From: Bemisia tabaci
Taxonomy: Eukaryota > Arthropoda > Insecta > Hemiptera > Aleyrodidae
Reading direction: 5' to 3'
NCBI RefSeq assembly: GCF_918797505.1
Contig: NC_092800.1
Coordinates: 44,261,864 to 44,325,863 of the forward strand
Length of the DNA stretch: 64,000 nucleotides
The notes under the pieces were generated by a model. The model ran no database searches. It worked only from the letters and a program-made list of their open reading frames with translations, and was not told the DNA's origin. A program made the translations under genes and the position numbers. Shown here piece after piece: positions 1-10,578 of this stretch (positions are counted from its first letter, which is position 1; every line of letters starts with the position of its first letter).

Positions 1-382
1 AACTGGTAAAATTACCAAGAATTTAGGGTTTTATTTGATCCCAGTTTTTTCTTGGTAAAATTACCATTTATGGAATTGGTCATTTTACCGAGAAATCTTG
101 GTAAAATGATTGAACCTCCTCGGTAATTTTACTGGACCTTGGTAAAAACGACAATATTTTTTATCGACTGTGGTAGAATTACCGAGATAAAATGGCAAAG
201 TTACCGGGAATTGATAATCAATAAAAAGGTATTCTTACCTGAAAAAAAAAACAGTAAAAATACCGGTTTTTAGGTAAGCTTACCAGTCTGTCTAGGTAAA
301 ATTACCAATAATTGGTAAAAAAAAGTGAGGTGGTAAAGGTACTAACGGACCTAGGTAAAAACGCCGAGAATTTTTTTCAGTG
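1..382. mobile_element. Family A MITE rich in GGTAAAATTACC, left end cut by window
   Basis: Non-autonomous DNA element without coding capacity. Its inside is built from a short palindrome, GGTAAAATTACC, and variants repeated about a dozen times in both orientations. The right end is GAATTTTTTTCAGTG, the end shared by the other family A elements. A nearly identical full copy lies at 61912-62322 in the same orientation, which fixes the borders and shows that about 33 bases of the left end lie before the window. Confidence 0.85.
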
Positions 383-504
383 GAATTTCTTATTCTTTTC
401 ATTTTGTACGGGGAAGAAAATCGTACCTCGAAAAATTCATCGGAGGGATCAATGTTCCAAAACTGCCCTTTCGATTATTCCAGCACTGCCTGAGCGTTCG
501 ACCG

Positions 505-584
505 ATGCATGTCTGAATACGACTATTCGAACTTCTGAGTATTGCACGGTATCAGTCAGGAATGAAGGCGTTCCTTCGTCAATC
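505..584 (-). repeat. Dispersed core repeat (GACTGATACCGTGCAATACT), minus copy
   Basis: Carries the reverse complement of a roughly 75-bp module that recurs at least twelve times: an AACGCCTTCATT segment, then a tract like GACTGATACCGTGCAATACT, then GTATCCAGACATGCATCAG. It faces the plus copy at 1206-1290, with a family C element between the two arms. No protein is supported. Confidence 0.75.
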
Positions 585-952
585 GGACGTATTCATGCTA
601 AATGCAACTATGTGCAAGTGGAAAGTTGGGGTGTGCTCGTTTGTTGAGGGCTATAAGAATGAATGAGAATTTCAAAGCGCCAATGACGTCAGCGGCGACG
701 ATCGGGCTCAAGGTCGATAAGGAGCTCGCCGATTTGTGTGCTCTAACTCATGAGCGCCTTGTACACCATGTTTTTCTCACATGCCCACGGCTCATGAGTT
801 AGCATATTTTGGCGCTCAGTTCCTTTTGATTTAATGTCAAATCCCGCTATTTCTTTTTCTCAAAATGAACTATTTCCACTTTTATATTGTTTCTCATCCA
901 GCTCACCACATCTTTCCACTTGCACATAGTTCCTTTTAGCATAAATACGTCC
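585..952. mobile_element. Family C MITE, long form (368 bp)
   Basis: Inverted ends GGACGTATT..., about 40 bp, pair between 585-625 and 912-952. Flanking 4-mers are AATC and AATT, close to a 4-bp target duplication. The interior (GTGTGCTCGTT, then AAGAATGAATGAGAATT) matches an inverted copy at 24746-24966. Open reading frames here are chance frames across the repeat. Confidence 0.75.
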
Positions 953-1205
953 AATTGGTGAAACTAATATTCCACGCCTCCTGTTCCTGAATGAAGCAAG
1001 ATTCCATGTTGAAGTTCTGTAAGTGTACTAACTACGGCAACGGACGAGTAACCCCAAAGTTAGTTCATCATTTTTCCTCCTTGTCTATCACAATCACTAG
1101 TTACAACAAATAAGATCCCTCAATTGTCCCTTTTCCTTCTTCGTGTGTAGCTTCGTCTGACGATTTCCACAATCAGTTTGCAGGAGGCGTGCTGTATTAA
1201 TTGGA

Positions 1206-1290
1206 CCAACCGAGGAAGAAACGCCTTCATTCCTGACTGATACTGTGCAATACTCACAAGTTAGAATAGTCGTATCCAGACATGCATCAG
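1206..1290 (+). repeat. Dispersed core repeat, plus copy
   Basis: Plus-strand copy of the GACTGATACCGTGCAATACT module, preceded by GAGGAAGAAACGCC. It is inverted relative to 505-584, so 505-1290 can fold as a long hairpin. Confidence 0.75.
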
Positions 1291-1324
1291 TTACTCTCTC
1301 AGAAATCGCTTCTGAACGAAACTT

Positions 1325-1442
1325 GGACGTATTTCTGCCAAAGGAACTATATGCATTATGACGCGAGCCCTGTTATGCACATATTCTTATGGGCAGGGCT
1401 CATGTCTTAGTGCACATAGCTCCGTTCGGCAGAAATACGTGC
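1325..1442. mobile_element. Family C palindrome, about 118 bp
   Basis: Near-perfect palindrome GGACGTATTTCTGCC... with an inner GAGCCCTG/CAGGGCTC pair. Neither flank gives a matching 4-bp duplication, so the ends have decayed or were rearranged. Confidence 0.75.
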
Positions 1443-1452
1443 AAATGTATGT

Positions 1453-1705
1453 CGACGGTGTAAGTCGGCAATCACATAACTCGATTTGCGACGTCGCAGA
1501 CTTCCTGTCATACTTTAATTTTTAAACGGAAAACTACTTAACGGCAATTCTCTAAAACTGCCGTGATTTTTCCTCTCTGTGCAAAGAAAATTCTGCATAA
1601 ACTTCAAGGAATGATGTCGATTTATTCTTCTTTAAAAAAATAACATGGAGGCGGAGATTTTCAGACACCGCAAACGAGTTACGTGATTCCCGACTTACAC
1701 CGTCG
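1453..1705. mobile_element. Family E MITE (253 bp) with ATGT target duplication
   Basis: Terminal inverted repeats of about 30 bp start CGACGGTGTAAGTCGG; the arms pair through most of the element. Flanks are ATGT at 1449-1452 and ATGT at 1706-1709, a clean 4-bp target duplication. A second copy of exactly the same length lies inverted at 32813-33065. A 146-codon frame on the minus strand lies over it and is not a gene. Confidence 0.85.
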
Positions 1706-1755
1706 ATGTGTAAAGCAGGGCGCACGTGGAACTCGAGATACGCCGTTGCGCAGAC

Positions 1756-1831
1756 GGACGTCTTTATACTAAAAGGAACCATGTTGCGCGGAAACCCTAT
1801 GCACATAGTTCCTCTTAGCATAAATACGTCC
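1756..1831. mobile_element. Family C palindrome, short form (76 bp)
   Basis: GGACGTCTTTATACTAAAAG pairs with CTTAGCATAAATACGTCC. Flanking 4-mers are AGAC and AGAT, one mismatch from a duplication. The same 76-bp length class recurs at 10377-10452. Confidence 0.75.
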
Positions 1832-2091
1832 AGATTACCGACGACATGTCGGGTTTCCCGAGGACGTAGTCTATCAGACCACAGGTTGAAACGGATGGGA
1901 ATCAGCGCTCTTGAGCCCGAATCGCGATCGGTTGCGCGCGAATGCGAGGCCGGATTCCAGCGTCTTTTGACCGAAGCCCGGGCGAATTCCAAGGGATCCG
2001 CTCAAGGATGTCGCGATTGAGAGGGTTAAGGTTACGGGTTCAGCCCCTTCAGTCCGCGTATTCATAGACGCGCCGCCCCACCCCCGCCCCC

Positions 2092-2116
2092 ACGCCGCCG
2101 CCGCCGCCGCCGCCGC
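2092..2116. repeat. (GCC)n microsatellite
   Basis: About eight GCC units in a locally GC-rich stretch. No reading frame or splice context suggests that it codes for polyalanine or polyglycine. Confidence 0.9.
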
Positions 2117-2655
2117 AAGATGCCGCTTTTGAAAGCCGAGTCAAGAAGCTCAAAGCGCCCGGCATCAAAGCTCGGCTTTGATGCCGCCATCAACTTCGGA
2201 ATTGATTCATCGAGGCTCCGGAGAGCGGAGGGCCCGAACCTCCCCGGAAAATATCGGGATAAACATGATTAAAATGCCGGGCGCGCATCTATCAAACGCA
2301 AACCCCCCGTGTAATTCCTGAATATAAATAAAGAGTTTATTGCTGTTTTTTCTTCCTTATTCTTCTTCTTCTTCTCTTTTTTTCGGGGGAGATGTATCTC
2401 CAACGACAGTGCGAAGTTGCCGTGTTGGCAGTGGCTTTCGTGCGCCTTCTTACTGTTATTGAAAATAAAAATCACCTGTTCTTAATTTAATTGAATCGGC
2501 TCCTAGTGCGAAATCGTCCGTTGACGATTCGGCCGAAATCGGCAGTATGGACGCGCGGCATTCATATCCATTATTCACTCTCTGAGTCAATGCAATCATA
2601 AACGGAAGACCCATCAGAAGGGTCAGTTGTATCAGTGTCAATCGAATTGCGGCCC
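2117..2655. other. No gene seen; AT/GC mixed noncoding
   Basis: Contains a short inverted pair at 2155-2180 around CAAAGCTCGGCTTTGATG and a pyrimidine tract near 2345-2385. No coding signal and no family repeat recognised. Confidence 0.5.
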
Positions 2656-2656
2656 G

Positions 2657-2790
2657 TGGGGGTTGGGCTTCTCGGATGCCAAGGGGGCAGCCCCTGGGGG
2701 TTGGACTTCTCGGATGTCAGGTGGGGAGGCCCCCGGAGGTTGGGATACTTGAAAGCCAGGTAGGGCACCCGCGGAGGTTGTGTCCCCTAA
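2657..2790. repeat. Minisatellite, ~38 bp period, G-rich
   Basis: Three to four imperfect units built on GGGGGTTGG-CTTCTCGGATG followed by a G/C-rich tail. The short prolines-and-glycines frames in this stretch come from the tandem repeat and are not genes. Confidence 0.7.
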
Positions 2791-3411
2791 AAAACACGTA
2801 TCACATTGCTGACATTCGTACCCTGTTGCGCGGTCCAATGATTCGCCTTCAATCAGCCGGCTATGCAAGATGACTGTCGTGGCGCACGGATAGTGGTATC
2901 AGAATTTTGCATTAAGATTACGCACTTGGTTGAAGGCGCTCTTCTGTATCGTATGTGGTTGGCCCTTTGCAGCGATGTTAACCAATAATCTTCAGTATTT
3001 TTGAGGCTTCAATCAAGCCGTAATTTCGAACAATGCCCGAAGAACATTATACTTTGTCCTAAGATTTTTTTTTCGTCCGTAAGTCTTATTTAAAAAAAGA
3101 GAGACCAAAAGCTCCATAGTACTAACCAAGTATGTCTATTACTTACTTTCTGTAGTCCATTGCAACCACCCAATTTCACCAATAGCATCGCTCTCTTCTC
3201 CTTTTTGTCTTTTTTGTTTATTGCATTGTCTATGAATTTCAAAAATCAGCCCACAGCCTAGGCTTCAAGGTAAAATTTAAAAGTCGAGCCGGGTTTAATG
3301 TATTTCCTGAAAAAAATTATATTTCTCGACCTGCATTCCTTCACAAATCGTGATTTCAATTTCGACACGCCGAAGCAAAACAACGATATAGAAAGGGCCT
3401 TCGCGAGTCTA
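2791..3411. other. No gene seen
   Basis: AT-rich noncoding sequence without a recognised repeat family or coding signal. Confidence 0.5.
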
Positions 3412-3825
3412 TTATTTAGTGTTCTGAAATATACCGTATGAAACTTCGTACATTGCCAAATTTCCGTCGATAAAAGGAGAATTTCCAGGAAAGCTTGTCA
3501 ATATTTTTCCTTCCAATTTCACAGCAAAATGTATTTGCAATTTAATCTGGACTATCTGAAAATGTTTTATTTAGTGTTTTGAAAAATGCCGTATGAAACT
3601 TCGTACGTTGCCAAATTTCCGTCAATAATAGTCTAATTTCCAGGAGAGCTTGCCAATATTTTCTCTCCAATTTTACAGCAAAATTTCTGTGCAGTGTAAT
3701 ATCTGGACTGTCCGAACAGTTTCAAGAAGAAATATTCAAATTTCTCTCAAACAATAATTTGTTTAAAAGAAAATTTTGCAACGTGCGAATGTTCATAAGG
3801 CGTTTTTCCTTAGCCCGGCAGTGTT
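3412..3825. mobile_element. Family B MITE with internal tandem duplication
   Basis: Right end GGCGTTTTTCCTTAGCCCGG is the family B terminus. The left arm, GCCGTATGAAACTTCG with TTGCCAAATTTCC, occurs twice, because a ~155-bp unit is tandemly repeated (3412-3566 and 3567-about 3720). Confidence 0.7.
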
Positions 3826-4164
3826 GGCCCGTAGTTTATTCGCTCACCAGTCCGTACGTCTGTTTGTTTATTCGTTCGTTTTTTCGTTGTTGCGGGAGGG
3901 TTGCCGTCGAGGGTGGTGAGGGGGGGGGGGGGGGCAGGCGGCCGGCGAGGAAAAAGGCGAAGAAAAAAGTGGAAGAAAAACGCGGGAGGGCTAATCTGGA
4001 ACGGCGATAACTTACAGCTGTAAATTATATACTCGATTGCAGTTTTATTGTTAGGCGTTCGCCGTGAGAAAATAAACGATTTCACCCCCGCGCCACCGCG
4101 CCGCCATCACCCCCCACGAGCTCCCCCTCGCATCGCACTGTGGAGCAGCCTCGAAATTTTTCCC
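3826..4164. other. Poly-G tract and GC-rich noncoding
   Basis: A run of about 15 G at 3920-3934 lies in a purine-rich stretch; a C-rich stretch follows at 4085-4130. Frames on both strands are low complexity. No gene supported. Confidence 0.6.
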
Positions 4165-4500
4165 ACTAAGGAAGGACGCCGTAAGAGCCTTCAGACGTTG
4201 TCAAATTTTCTTGGAAAAAATACGAATTTTCAGGGATACCTGTGAACATTTTCCCCTCTATTTGTTAGAAAATTGTATTCGTAGTCAGATCTAAATTTTG
4301 TGAAATTTTTAGGAGAATATATTCATAAATCCCGTTCAAAATAAACGCCAAATTTTCTTTGGCAAAATACGAATTTTTAGGGATAACTGTGAACATTTTC
4401 CCCTTGATCTGTTAGAAAATTGTATTCGCAATCAGATCTAAATTTTGTGAAATTTTTAGGAAAATACATTCATAAATCCCTTCAAATAAACGTTTTCTTC
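4165..4500. repeat. Family B fragment with 147-bp tandem duplication
   Basis: Starts with a diverged family B left arm (AAGGAAGGACGCCGTAAG, CAAATTTTC). The internal unit, with TGTGAACATTTTCCCC and CAGATCTAAATTTTGTG, is repeated with a 147-bp period (from 4221 and from 4368). The right terminus is missing. Confidence 0.7.
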
Positions 4501-4834
4501 CAGGGAATCCGGCAATTGTCGAATATCCATACGATTTTTTTCTGTAGAACGGCAGAACCAGTTTAAGTGCATTACCTCATTACTCGTTACCTCATTTTCT
4601 ATTTTGACTTATATTTTATCTGAGAACTGAACCAACTGACGTAATGGGTTTTCTTGTGAATTCCTCCTAGATGAAAGAGAATATACTCACAGAATTCAAG
4701 CCTGAATTTTGCTCAGTTTCCCTTTAAAAAGATAAAACACAAGAGGAGATCAAGCAACATGTGGATTCAGTCGCTCTGGTTTTGTCCTCACCTGTCGAAT
4801 TTTTCATTTTCCCAACAACTTTCGAGAGTTTATT

Positions 4835-4920
4835 AATGCATGTCTGAATACAACTATTCTAACTCGTGAGTATCGCAGGGTATCAGTCAGAAATGAAGGC
4901 GTTTTATCCTCGGCTGGTCA
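4835..4920 (-). repeat. Dispersed core repeat, minus copy
   Basis: Reverse copy of the core module: ATGCATGTCTGAATACAACT, then GTATCAGTCAGAAATGAAGG. It stands alone apart from a weak neighbour, the family D hairpin that follows. Confidence 0.7.
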
Positions 4921-4951
4921 AAACCATACTGCTCAGCTCCTGCTCTTAAAT

Positions 4952-5086
4952 TGTTGCTCCTCTGACGTAAGGGTGTATCTTGTTTTCCAAGTGATCCTGT
5001 GAATCCTGATCTGTTTTAAATAAAAATCCATGCTTTCTGGGGCTCTTGTGAAAATCGGGGTACGCCCTTACGTCAAAAAAGCAACG
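4952..5086. mobile_element. Family D palindromic element, 135 bp
   Basis: Arms TTGTTGC...TGACGTAAGGGTGTATC and GGGGTACGCCCTTACGTCA...GCAAC fold on each other, with a GGGGCTC motif near the loop. Related copies lie at 32527-32646 and 25290-25405, with half copies at 17771-17855 and 43546-43620. Confidence 0.7.
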
Positions 5087-6603
5087 AAATGAAGCGACTC
5101 TGATGTTGCTTGAAATTGGGAACGTCTTCGTTTTCTTGTTTTTTTTTCAGTGTATTTCACATCAGATTTACCAATCGTAGAGCTTTTTTAAAGATTGTTT
5201 CATATATCTTAGTATGCGGAAAGAATATCTTTGTACTGTCTGTCAGCACCTTCGTGCAAAAAGCGTCAATTTAACTTAATTTCTTCGTCTTTCGCCATCA
5301 CAAAAGAGGTTTGTGTTCTACTGTGCGGTGCTCTAGTCCATCTTTGGGTACCTCGCCACTGAGCCCTTGAAGAGTGCGCCGGACCCAGAAAGAACGGTCA
5401 ATATACTGAACAATACTGATAATTACTCTTTCAAAGAGGCGTAGCCATTCCCGTCGCTATAAACCAACGCTGTACAGCAAATAAAATAAAAAAAAAAAAA
5501 CGAATTGAAAGATTGCCCGCGAAAGCACGTTTTTCAAACACGTCCCTATTTTTTCTGCGTTCTGTTCTATCGATGGATCATGAAACAAGCAGTTCCAACG
5601 CCAAAGCGTTGAAGGGCGCTTCTTTAACACTGCGCATGCGAGGAACGTTTTCATACGGCCAAGCGAGAGTATTGCGGACGGACGATGTATAACAAATTGC
5701 CTACGTGAAGGTGGTCCGGCAGCAACATACCCGCCGCTAGTCTCTGGAAAACAATAGAAAATAGTAGTTGCGTACGTTGCCAGCGAGCGCGCTGCGAGCG
5801 CATCTGTTTCAATTACCTAGCATCGAGTCGGGCCTCTAACTTTCTATTCTCTCTGACATAACCTTAAACCTTCAACCCAGAGCCGCAAACAGCTGACGCT
5901 TGACGATGCTGCGCCGAGAAAATGAACCAATCACAAAATAGCACAGTAATACGTCACTAAAATGAAGAGATCACGTGACTGTTCGTGATTTTTTCGAATC
6001 AATCTGAAACTACAACCTCGAATATGAGGCATTTAAGCATAACGAAGCCCCAAAATAGTTTAACCAGGTAATACGTCCGTGCGAGATTGTTATGCTTAAA
6101 AGCAAAACATTTCACGAAAACTTTTACGAATACCAGATGCAGAAGAAAATCAAATTTTCCCGGGTGTACCAGAATGGCGTCATTACCCATAAGGCAAAAC
6201 GGTATGTAGTATAGTACATGTTACATCGGGGGAGTCGAACGGCTGGAAAGGGCGCATCTGGTACCCAGAAGCGCCCAAAAATGTCGTGACCGCATTGGAA
6301 ACTATCGAATGGGCCGCGTTAAGCAGGAAGAAAGTAAGTCACACTCACACCAACCATCGCCAAATTTCATGGACTCATTTTTTTTTTTAATTTATTTTTT
6401 TTACTGGAAAACGGTTGTATGGGTTCTTTTGAAAATTTCAGGGAATAAGTATCACGTCATAGATGGAATCCACTGAATTTTTTTTTCCAAACAGAAAAAT
6501 CTAGATACGCTACCGTTTTTTAACAAGAAAATAAATCATCCGATAAAATTGGAAATTACTGAAGGGACTTCGTTCTTTTCTGCTGAAAGCAGAGTGCTAA
6601 TCG
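5087..6603. other. No gene seen
   Basis: About 1.5 kb of noncoding sequence of mixed composition. I found no splice-bounded exon and no repeat shared with the rest of the window. Confidence 0.45.
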
Positions 6604-6811
6604 CACTTAAAAAGAGATTGGTATAATTTACTATTCCTTCACGCAGCATTTCACGCAGCGTCAATTCGGAGCCAATTCTACCAGAAGAAAGGTAAACGTT
6701 ACCATAAACTGGAACAGGCAATTATTCCTCTATCAGAATCGACTTTGAATTCACGCTCTGTGCAATACAGCGTAAAAAAATGGTAAATTCTACCGATCTT
6801 TTTTTCTAGTG
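6604..6811. mobile_element. Family A MITE, CACTT...TAGTG, CG target duplication
   Basis: 208 bp. Carries the GATTGGTA-AATTTAC and TTCACGC-GC-TTTCACGCAGCG blocks in inverted arrangement, as in 12365-12568 and 42812-43036. Flanked by CG on both sides, consistent with a 2-bp target duplication. Confidence 0.75.
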
Positions 6812-6848
6812 CGCGAATCTCGTTAACCAGAACACGACCCCAGCTCTA

Positions 6849-7060
6849 CACCGAAAAAAAGTGAAGTTGATTTAACATTCTGGATGTAAAAAAACGTATG
6901 CGAGGACTTAAAAATTGTTGAATTCCCCGCTACAGCAGTTACTTAAGCAATGCCAAGATTTAAAACTGACTACTGTAGCGGGTAATTCAGTAATTCATAA
7001 GTTCTCGCACACATTTTTTTCCATACAGAATGTTCAATCAACTTCAATTTCCTTTCGATG
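6849..7060. mobile_element. Family A MITE, CACCG end, TA target duplication
   Basis: 212 bp, arms CACCGAAAAAAAGTGAAGTT and its diverged complement. Internal TTAACATTCTGGATGT and CTACAGCAGTTACTT occur inverted on the other arm. TA dinucleotides flank both ends. Sister of 57210-57422 and of the partial copy at 16168. Confidence 0.8.
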
Positions 7061-7151
7061 TACGTTTTCTATGATCCGCACTCTCCCTAAATAAGTAATC
7101 TAGTTTTAATTGAGGTTTAATTGGTTTGGTCTAATGTAAAATACCGAGGTT

Positions 7152-7154
<3 letters not shown>

Positions 7155-7191
<37 letters not shown>
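7155..7191. repeat. Poly-T tract
   Basis: About 37 consecutive T, followed by A and more T. It could be the reverse tail of a retroposed sequence, but no adjoining element was recognised. Confidence 0.85.
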
Positions 7192-7193
<2 letters not shown>

Positions 7194-7200
7194 TTTTTTT

Positions 7201-7851
7201 TTACTAATGAGCTACCTCTGGCGCTAGTAGTCACGTCCAAGTGCTGCGCACCGGGGAAACTCAGGGAACTCGTCCGATGGAAGCCTGATGCTTTCTTTGT
7301 CTAGCGTTCCATTCCAATAAAGTCCCAACTTTCGAAATGATGAAAATCATTGACAGTGAACTCTTTCCTCCCCTCTCTCCCCTCCTCTCCTCTCCCCTTC
7401 CCTCCCCTACCCTCCTCCTCCGCCTCGAATTAAAAGTGTCACCCGCAAGCGCGGGAAGGAACACAGACGCGACAACGGAAAGGACCCGCTCCGATCCCGT
7501 CGGGGGACACGGGGCGCCTGAATTATCAAGCGCCAAACTACCCCGCCGGCGACCCTGCCCCCCCCCCCCCCCGCGCTATCGGCGACGCGACGCCCCCTAC
7601 CAATAACGGAAGGGGGGCGACATAACAGCCCCTGCCAGGTCTTGCCCTCTAATTAAAATCGCCGTCATCAAAGATGCTCCCGCTTTCCAATAATCCCTCC
7701 CTCGTTTTTCTTCCGCCCATCCCTCCCCTCCCCCTCGCCCTCTCGCCCGATAATCCCCCGTCCCTCGCCTGGCGTAAGTTTCCCGTCGGCACCTGTGTCC
7801 CGCGAGCTTTGAGCTTTGAAGTTCGCTCTTCGCGGTCTTCCTGGTCAGTGC
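7201..7851. other. GC-rich noncoding island
   Basis: C/T-rich and CG-containing DNA, including a C run around 7558-7572. The overlapping frames on both strands are low complexity, lack splice support and are not genes. It shares no repeat with the rest of the window, so it may be unique intergenic sequence. Confidence 0.5.
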
Positions 7852-8366
7852 TGCTGCGATGAGGAAAAACGACGTATGAGCCTTCAGGCGTTGCCAAATT
7901 TCCTCTTTCAAATCGCTAATTTCCAGGAAACATTTTGAATATATTTCTGCCAATTTCTTAGATAATTTTGTTTGTAATTTGATCTAAAGTGTCTGAAAAT
8001 TTCAAGGAAAAATAATCATAATTTTCCTCAAAAATAAACATTTTATCGAAGGAAATTTGGCAACGCTGGAATGCTCATACGGCGTTCTTCCTTAGCACGG
8101 CAATGTGGTGGTTAGGTTCTTTATTCATTTATTTCCTCTTTCAAATCGCTAATTTCCAGGAAAAATTTTGAATATATTTCTACCGATTTCTTAGATAATT
8201 TTGTTTGTAATTTGATCTAAAATGTCTGAAAATTTCAAGGAAAAATAATTATAATTTTCCTCAAAAATAAACATTTTATCGAAGGAAATTTGGCAACTCT
8301 TGAATGCTCATACGGCGTTCTTCCTTAGCACGGTAGTGTGGTGGTTAGGTTCTTTATTTATTTATT
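7852..8366. mobile_element. Family B MITE with tandemly duplicated right half
   Basis: Left arm GAGGAAAAACGACGTATGAG with GCGTTGCCAAATTTCC. The segment from TCCTCTTTCAAATCGC to the right end, plus GGTGGTTAGGTTCTTTATT, is present twice in direct tandem (7901-8133 and 8134-8366; 233-bp period, high identity). Both copies end in CTTCCTTAGCACGG. Confidence 0.8.
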
Positions 8367-9149
8367 TCACGCGGCTCATGGTGTAATCAAAGGTCTCTAT
8401 TTTTCCCGGTCCTTTTTCACCCTCAAATTGAGCCATTAGTCAAGGTATACGAAGTTAAGCATTCTGACATCGATGTATTCGGTAACTGCATTTTTTTGTC
8501 GCATTTATTCCTTCAGTGAGCTACGGTCAATGGCTCGCGTCGCACGAACAGTTCAGTTAGTTCGTACGTTCGTGCGGAAGCAGGTATACTTTGAATTTAT
8601 TTCTGAAGCGCAGTGTTGTGACGCAAAGGTGCTTCATGTCGGTCAAAGTATGATCTCAACGTGGTCTCGACGTGGTGCCATCATCATCTTTTTTCGCAGA
8701 AATTTCAAAGGTACGTGTTAATACCGAGTAGGAGTCGACATGACACCTTGTTTCACACACGAACATGGTCCGAAACGGACAAAATCATAATTGACGCAAA
8801 TTCGTAACAACATGATCGTTTTTAGCAATGGTTTCCGAGTAACCAAAAAAAGTTCCAAGAGGTAATGGGTCTGTTGCATGCAAGAGATACAGCCAAAAAA
8901 ATTTGCGGTTCATGGGTAAAAATTACGCAATTAGGCACGTAAAAAAAGTCTACAATCCATTCCTTAGTGCGCAATCTGCGTAGGTTGTGACACGCTAATT
9001 CAATTATTCCACATCTGTGGACAGTTTTTTCAGTCACCGCAGACCAGGTTTGCACGGACGGGAGGCTGAAAAACTGATCTAATTAATTAAACGGTTTCAC
9101 TAACTTTTTACTGTACATTTCAGGTGTTAGTTGCTTCAAGCGCCGTGGC
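8367..9149. other. No gene seen
   Basis: Noncoding. The 82- and 77-codon frames found here have no recognisable domain or splice context. Confidence 0.5.
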
Positions 9150-9716
9150 AGGCGGGCAGCCAGCGCGAAACACGCATTGGCGCCTACAAACCTAACAGGA
9201 TACTTCACGCGTTGCGCAATGCATGAAGTATCCCTGTTAGGTTTGTGGCGCCAGTGCGTTGCCGCTCCGCTTTGTGTTAGGCTCTAATATTTAATCTGGC
9301 GGAGCCAGCTTATTCAACTCATGATTTTGAAATGTTTGCACATCCTGTATGGATTATTCTCGTTTTAATTGATGAAAAAAAATATGTATTAAAGGAAAAT
9401 ATAATGTATGTTTTGTAAATATTAAGGTGGTTCCGTATCAAACTGAATGATTTCCAAGCACTCGAATTTATACACACATTTCTTATAGCCTTTATAATCG
9501 ATGGCGAAAAAGCAACATGCCAGGCGATAAAGTGTTAAAGCCCGCGATAGGAACTATAGCCCGGCTGCATAATGTTTTATCGCTTCGTTAGCCCGGCCGT
9601 ATGATTTTCTCCGCATTCTACAGCTAGCTATATGACTTTTTGTAGCCTTCTTTAGCCGGCTATAAGAATTCCTATGGTATTTTGAAACGCAGCTCTTATC
9701 GCCAATTTTTACCAGG
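9150..9716 (+). repeat. Dispersed repeat H, copy 1
   Basis: Starts with a strong hairpin at 9160-9260 (GCATTGGCGCCTACAAACCT paired with AGGTTTGTGGCGCCAGTGC). It continues with GTATGGATTATTCTCG and ends in a series of GCCGGCTATA-like motifs, each separated by about 40-50 bp. An inverted copy lies at 24205-24745. Diverged relatives of its first half occur at 21170-21400 and 27990-28190. Confidence 0.8.
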
Positions 9717-9958
9717 GAGAACATTTTCCCCTGAAATTTTCAGGAACTTTAGGTGAAATGAAGAACATAATTATCCGAAATATCGGTTGGAAAATATTCA
9801 TAAGTCTTTCAGGAAATTCATGTTTTATCCAAGGAAATTGGGCAACGCCTGAAGGCTCCCACGGCGTTTTTCCTTAGCACGGTAGTGTATCACTTGCGTG
9901 CGATAGACTCATTCTACGACACGGCTCTTACGTCTTTTCGTCCCGGAAACGACGAATT

Positions 9959-10081
9959 GGACGTATTTCTGCCAAACGGAACTATGTGCATTATGACGTG
10001 AGCCCTGTTTATGCATGCATTCTTATGGGTATCAGGGCTCATGTCTTCATGTGCATAGTTCCCTTCGGCAGAAATACGTCC
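9959..10081. mobile_element. Family C palindrome, 123 bp, AATT duplication
   Basis: GGACGTATTTCTGCC...GGCAGAAATACGTCC, with ATGTGCAT near the centre. Flanked by AATT at 9955-9958 and 10082-10085. Confidence 0.85.
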
Positions 10082-10376
10082 AATTGAGGAATGAAAAGCG
10101 TCCGAGGCCGAACTCGAAAGAGACGATACGCGAGGATTTTAAGGAAATTTAAGGACATTTTCTCCTGAAATTTTCAGGAATTTCAGTTGAAATTGAGAAT
10201 ATCATTACCTGAAAAATTTGTTGAAAAATATTTATAAGTTTACCAGGGAATTTGACAACGCCTGAAGGTTCATAAGGCGTTTTTTCTTAGCACGCCAGTG
10301 TATCACTTGCGTGCAACAGACTCATTCTACGACATGGCTCTAGAGTTACGTCGTTTCGTCCAGGGAACGACGAATT

Positions 10377-10452
10377 GGACGTATTTATGCTAAAAAGAAC
10401 TATGTGCATAGGGTCTACGTGAGACATAGATCCTTTTGGCATCAATCTGTCC
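10377..10452. mobile_element. Family C palindrome, short form (76 bp), AATT duplication
   Basis: Flanked by AATT at 10373-10376 and 10453-10456. It is absent from the first copy of the surrounding segmental duplication, so it inserted after the duplication, at the target already used by the neighbouring element. Confidence 0.85.
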
Positions 10453-10456
10453 AATT

Positions 10457-10578
10457 GGACGTATTTCTGCCAAACGGAACTATGTGCATTAAGACATGAG
10501 CCCTGAGATCCATAAGAATATATGCATATCATGGCTCACGTCATAATGTACATAGTTCCGTTTGATAGAAATACGTCC
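10457..10578. mobile_element. Family C palindrome, 122 bp, AATT duplication
   Basis: Shares its left AATT with the 76-bp element before it, and is followed by AATT at 10579-10582. It is the counterpart of 9959-10081 in the second duplication copy. Confidence 0.85.

Noticed and set aside
1552..1992. 146-codon minus-strand frame
   Set aside because: It runs over a family E MITE and a family C palindrome and ends in unrelated DNA; no domain, no splice agreement.
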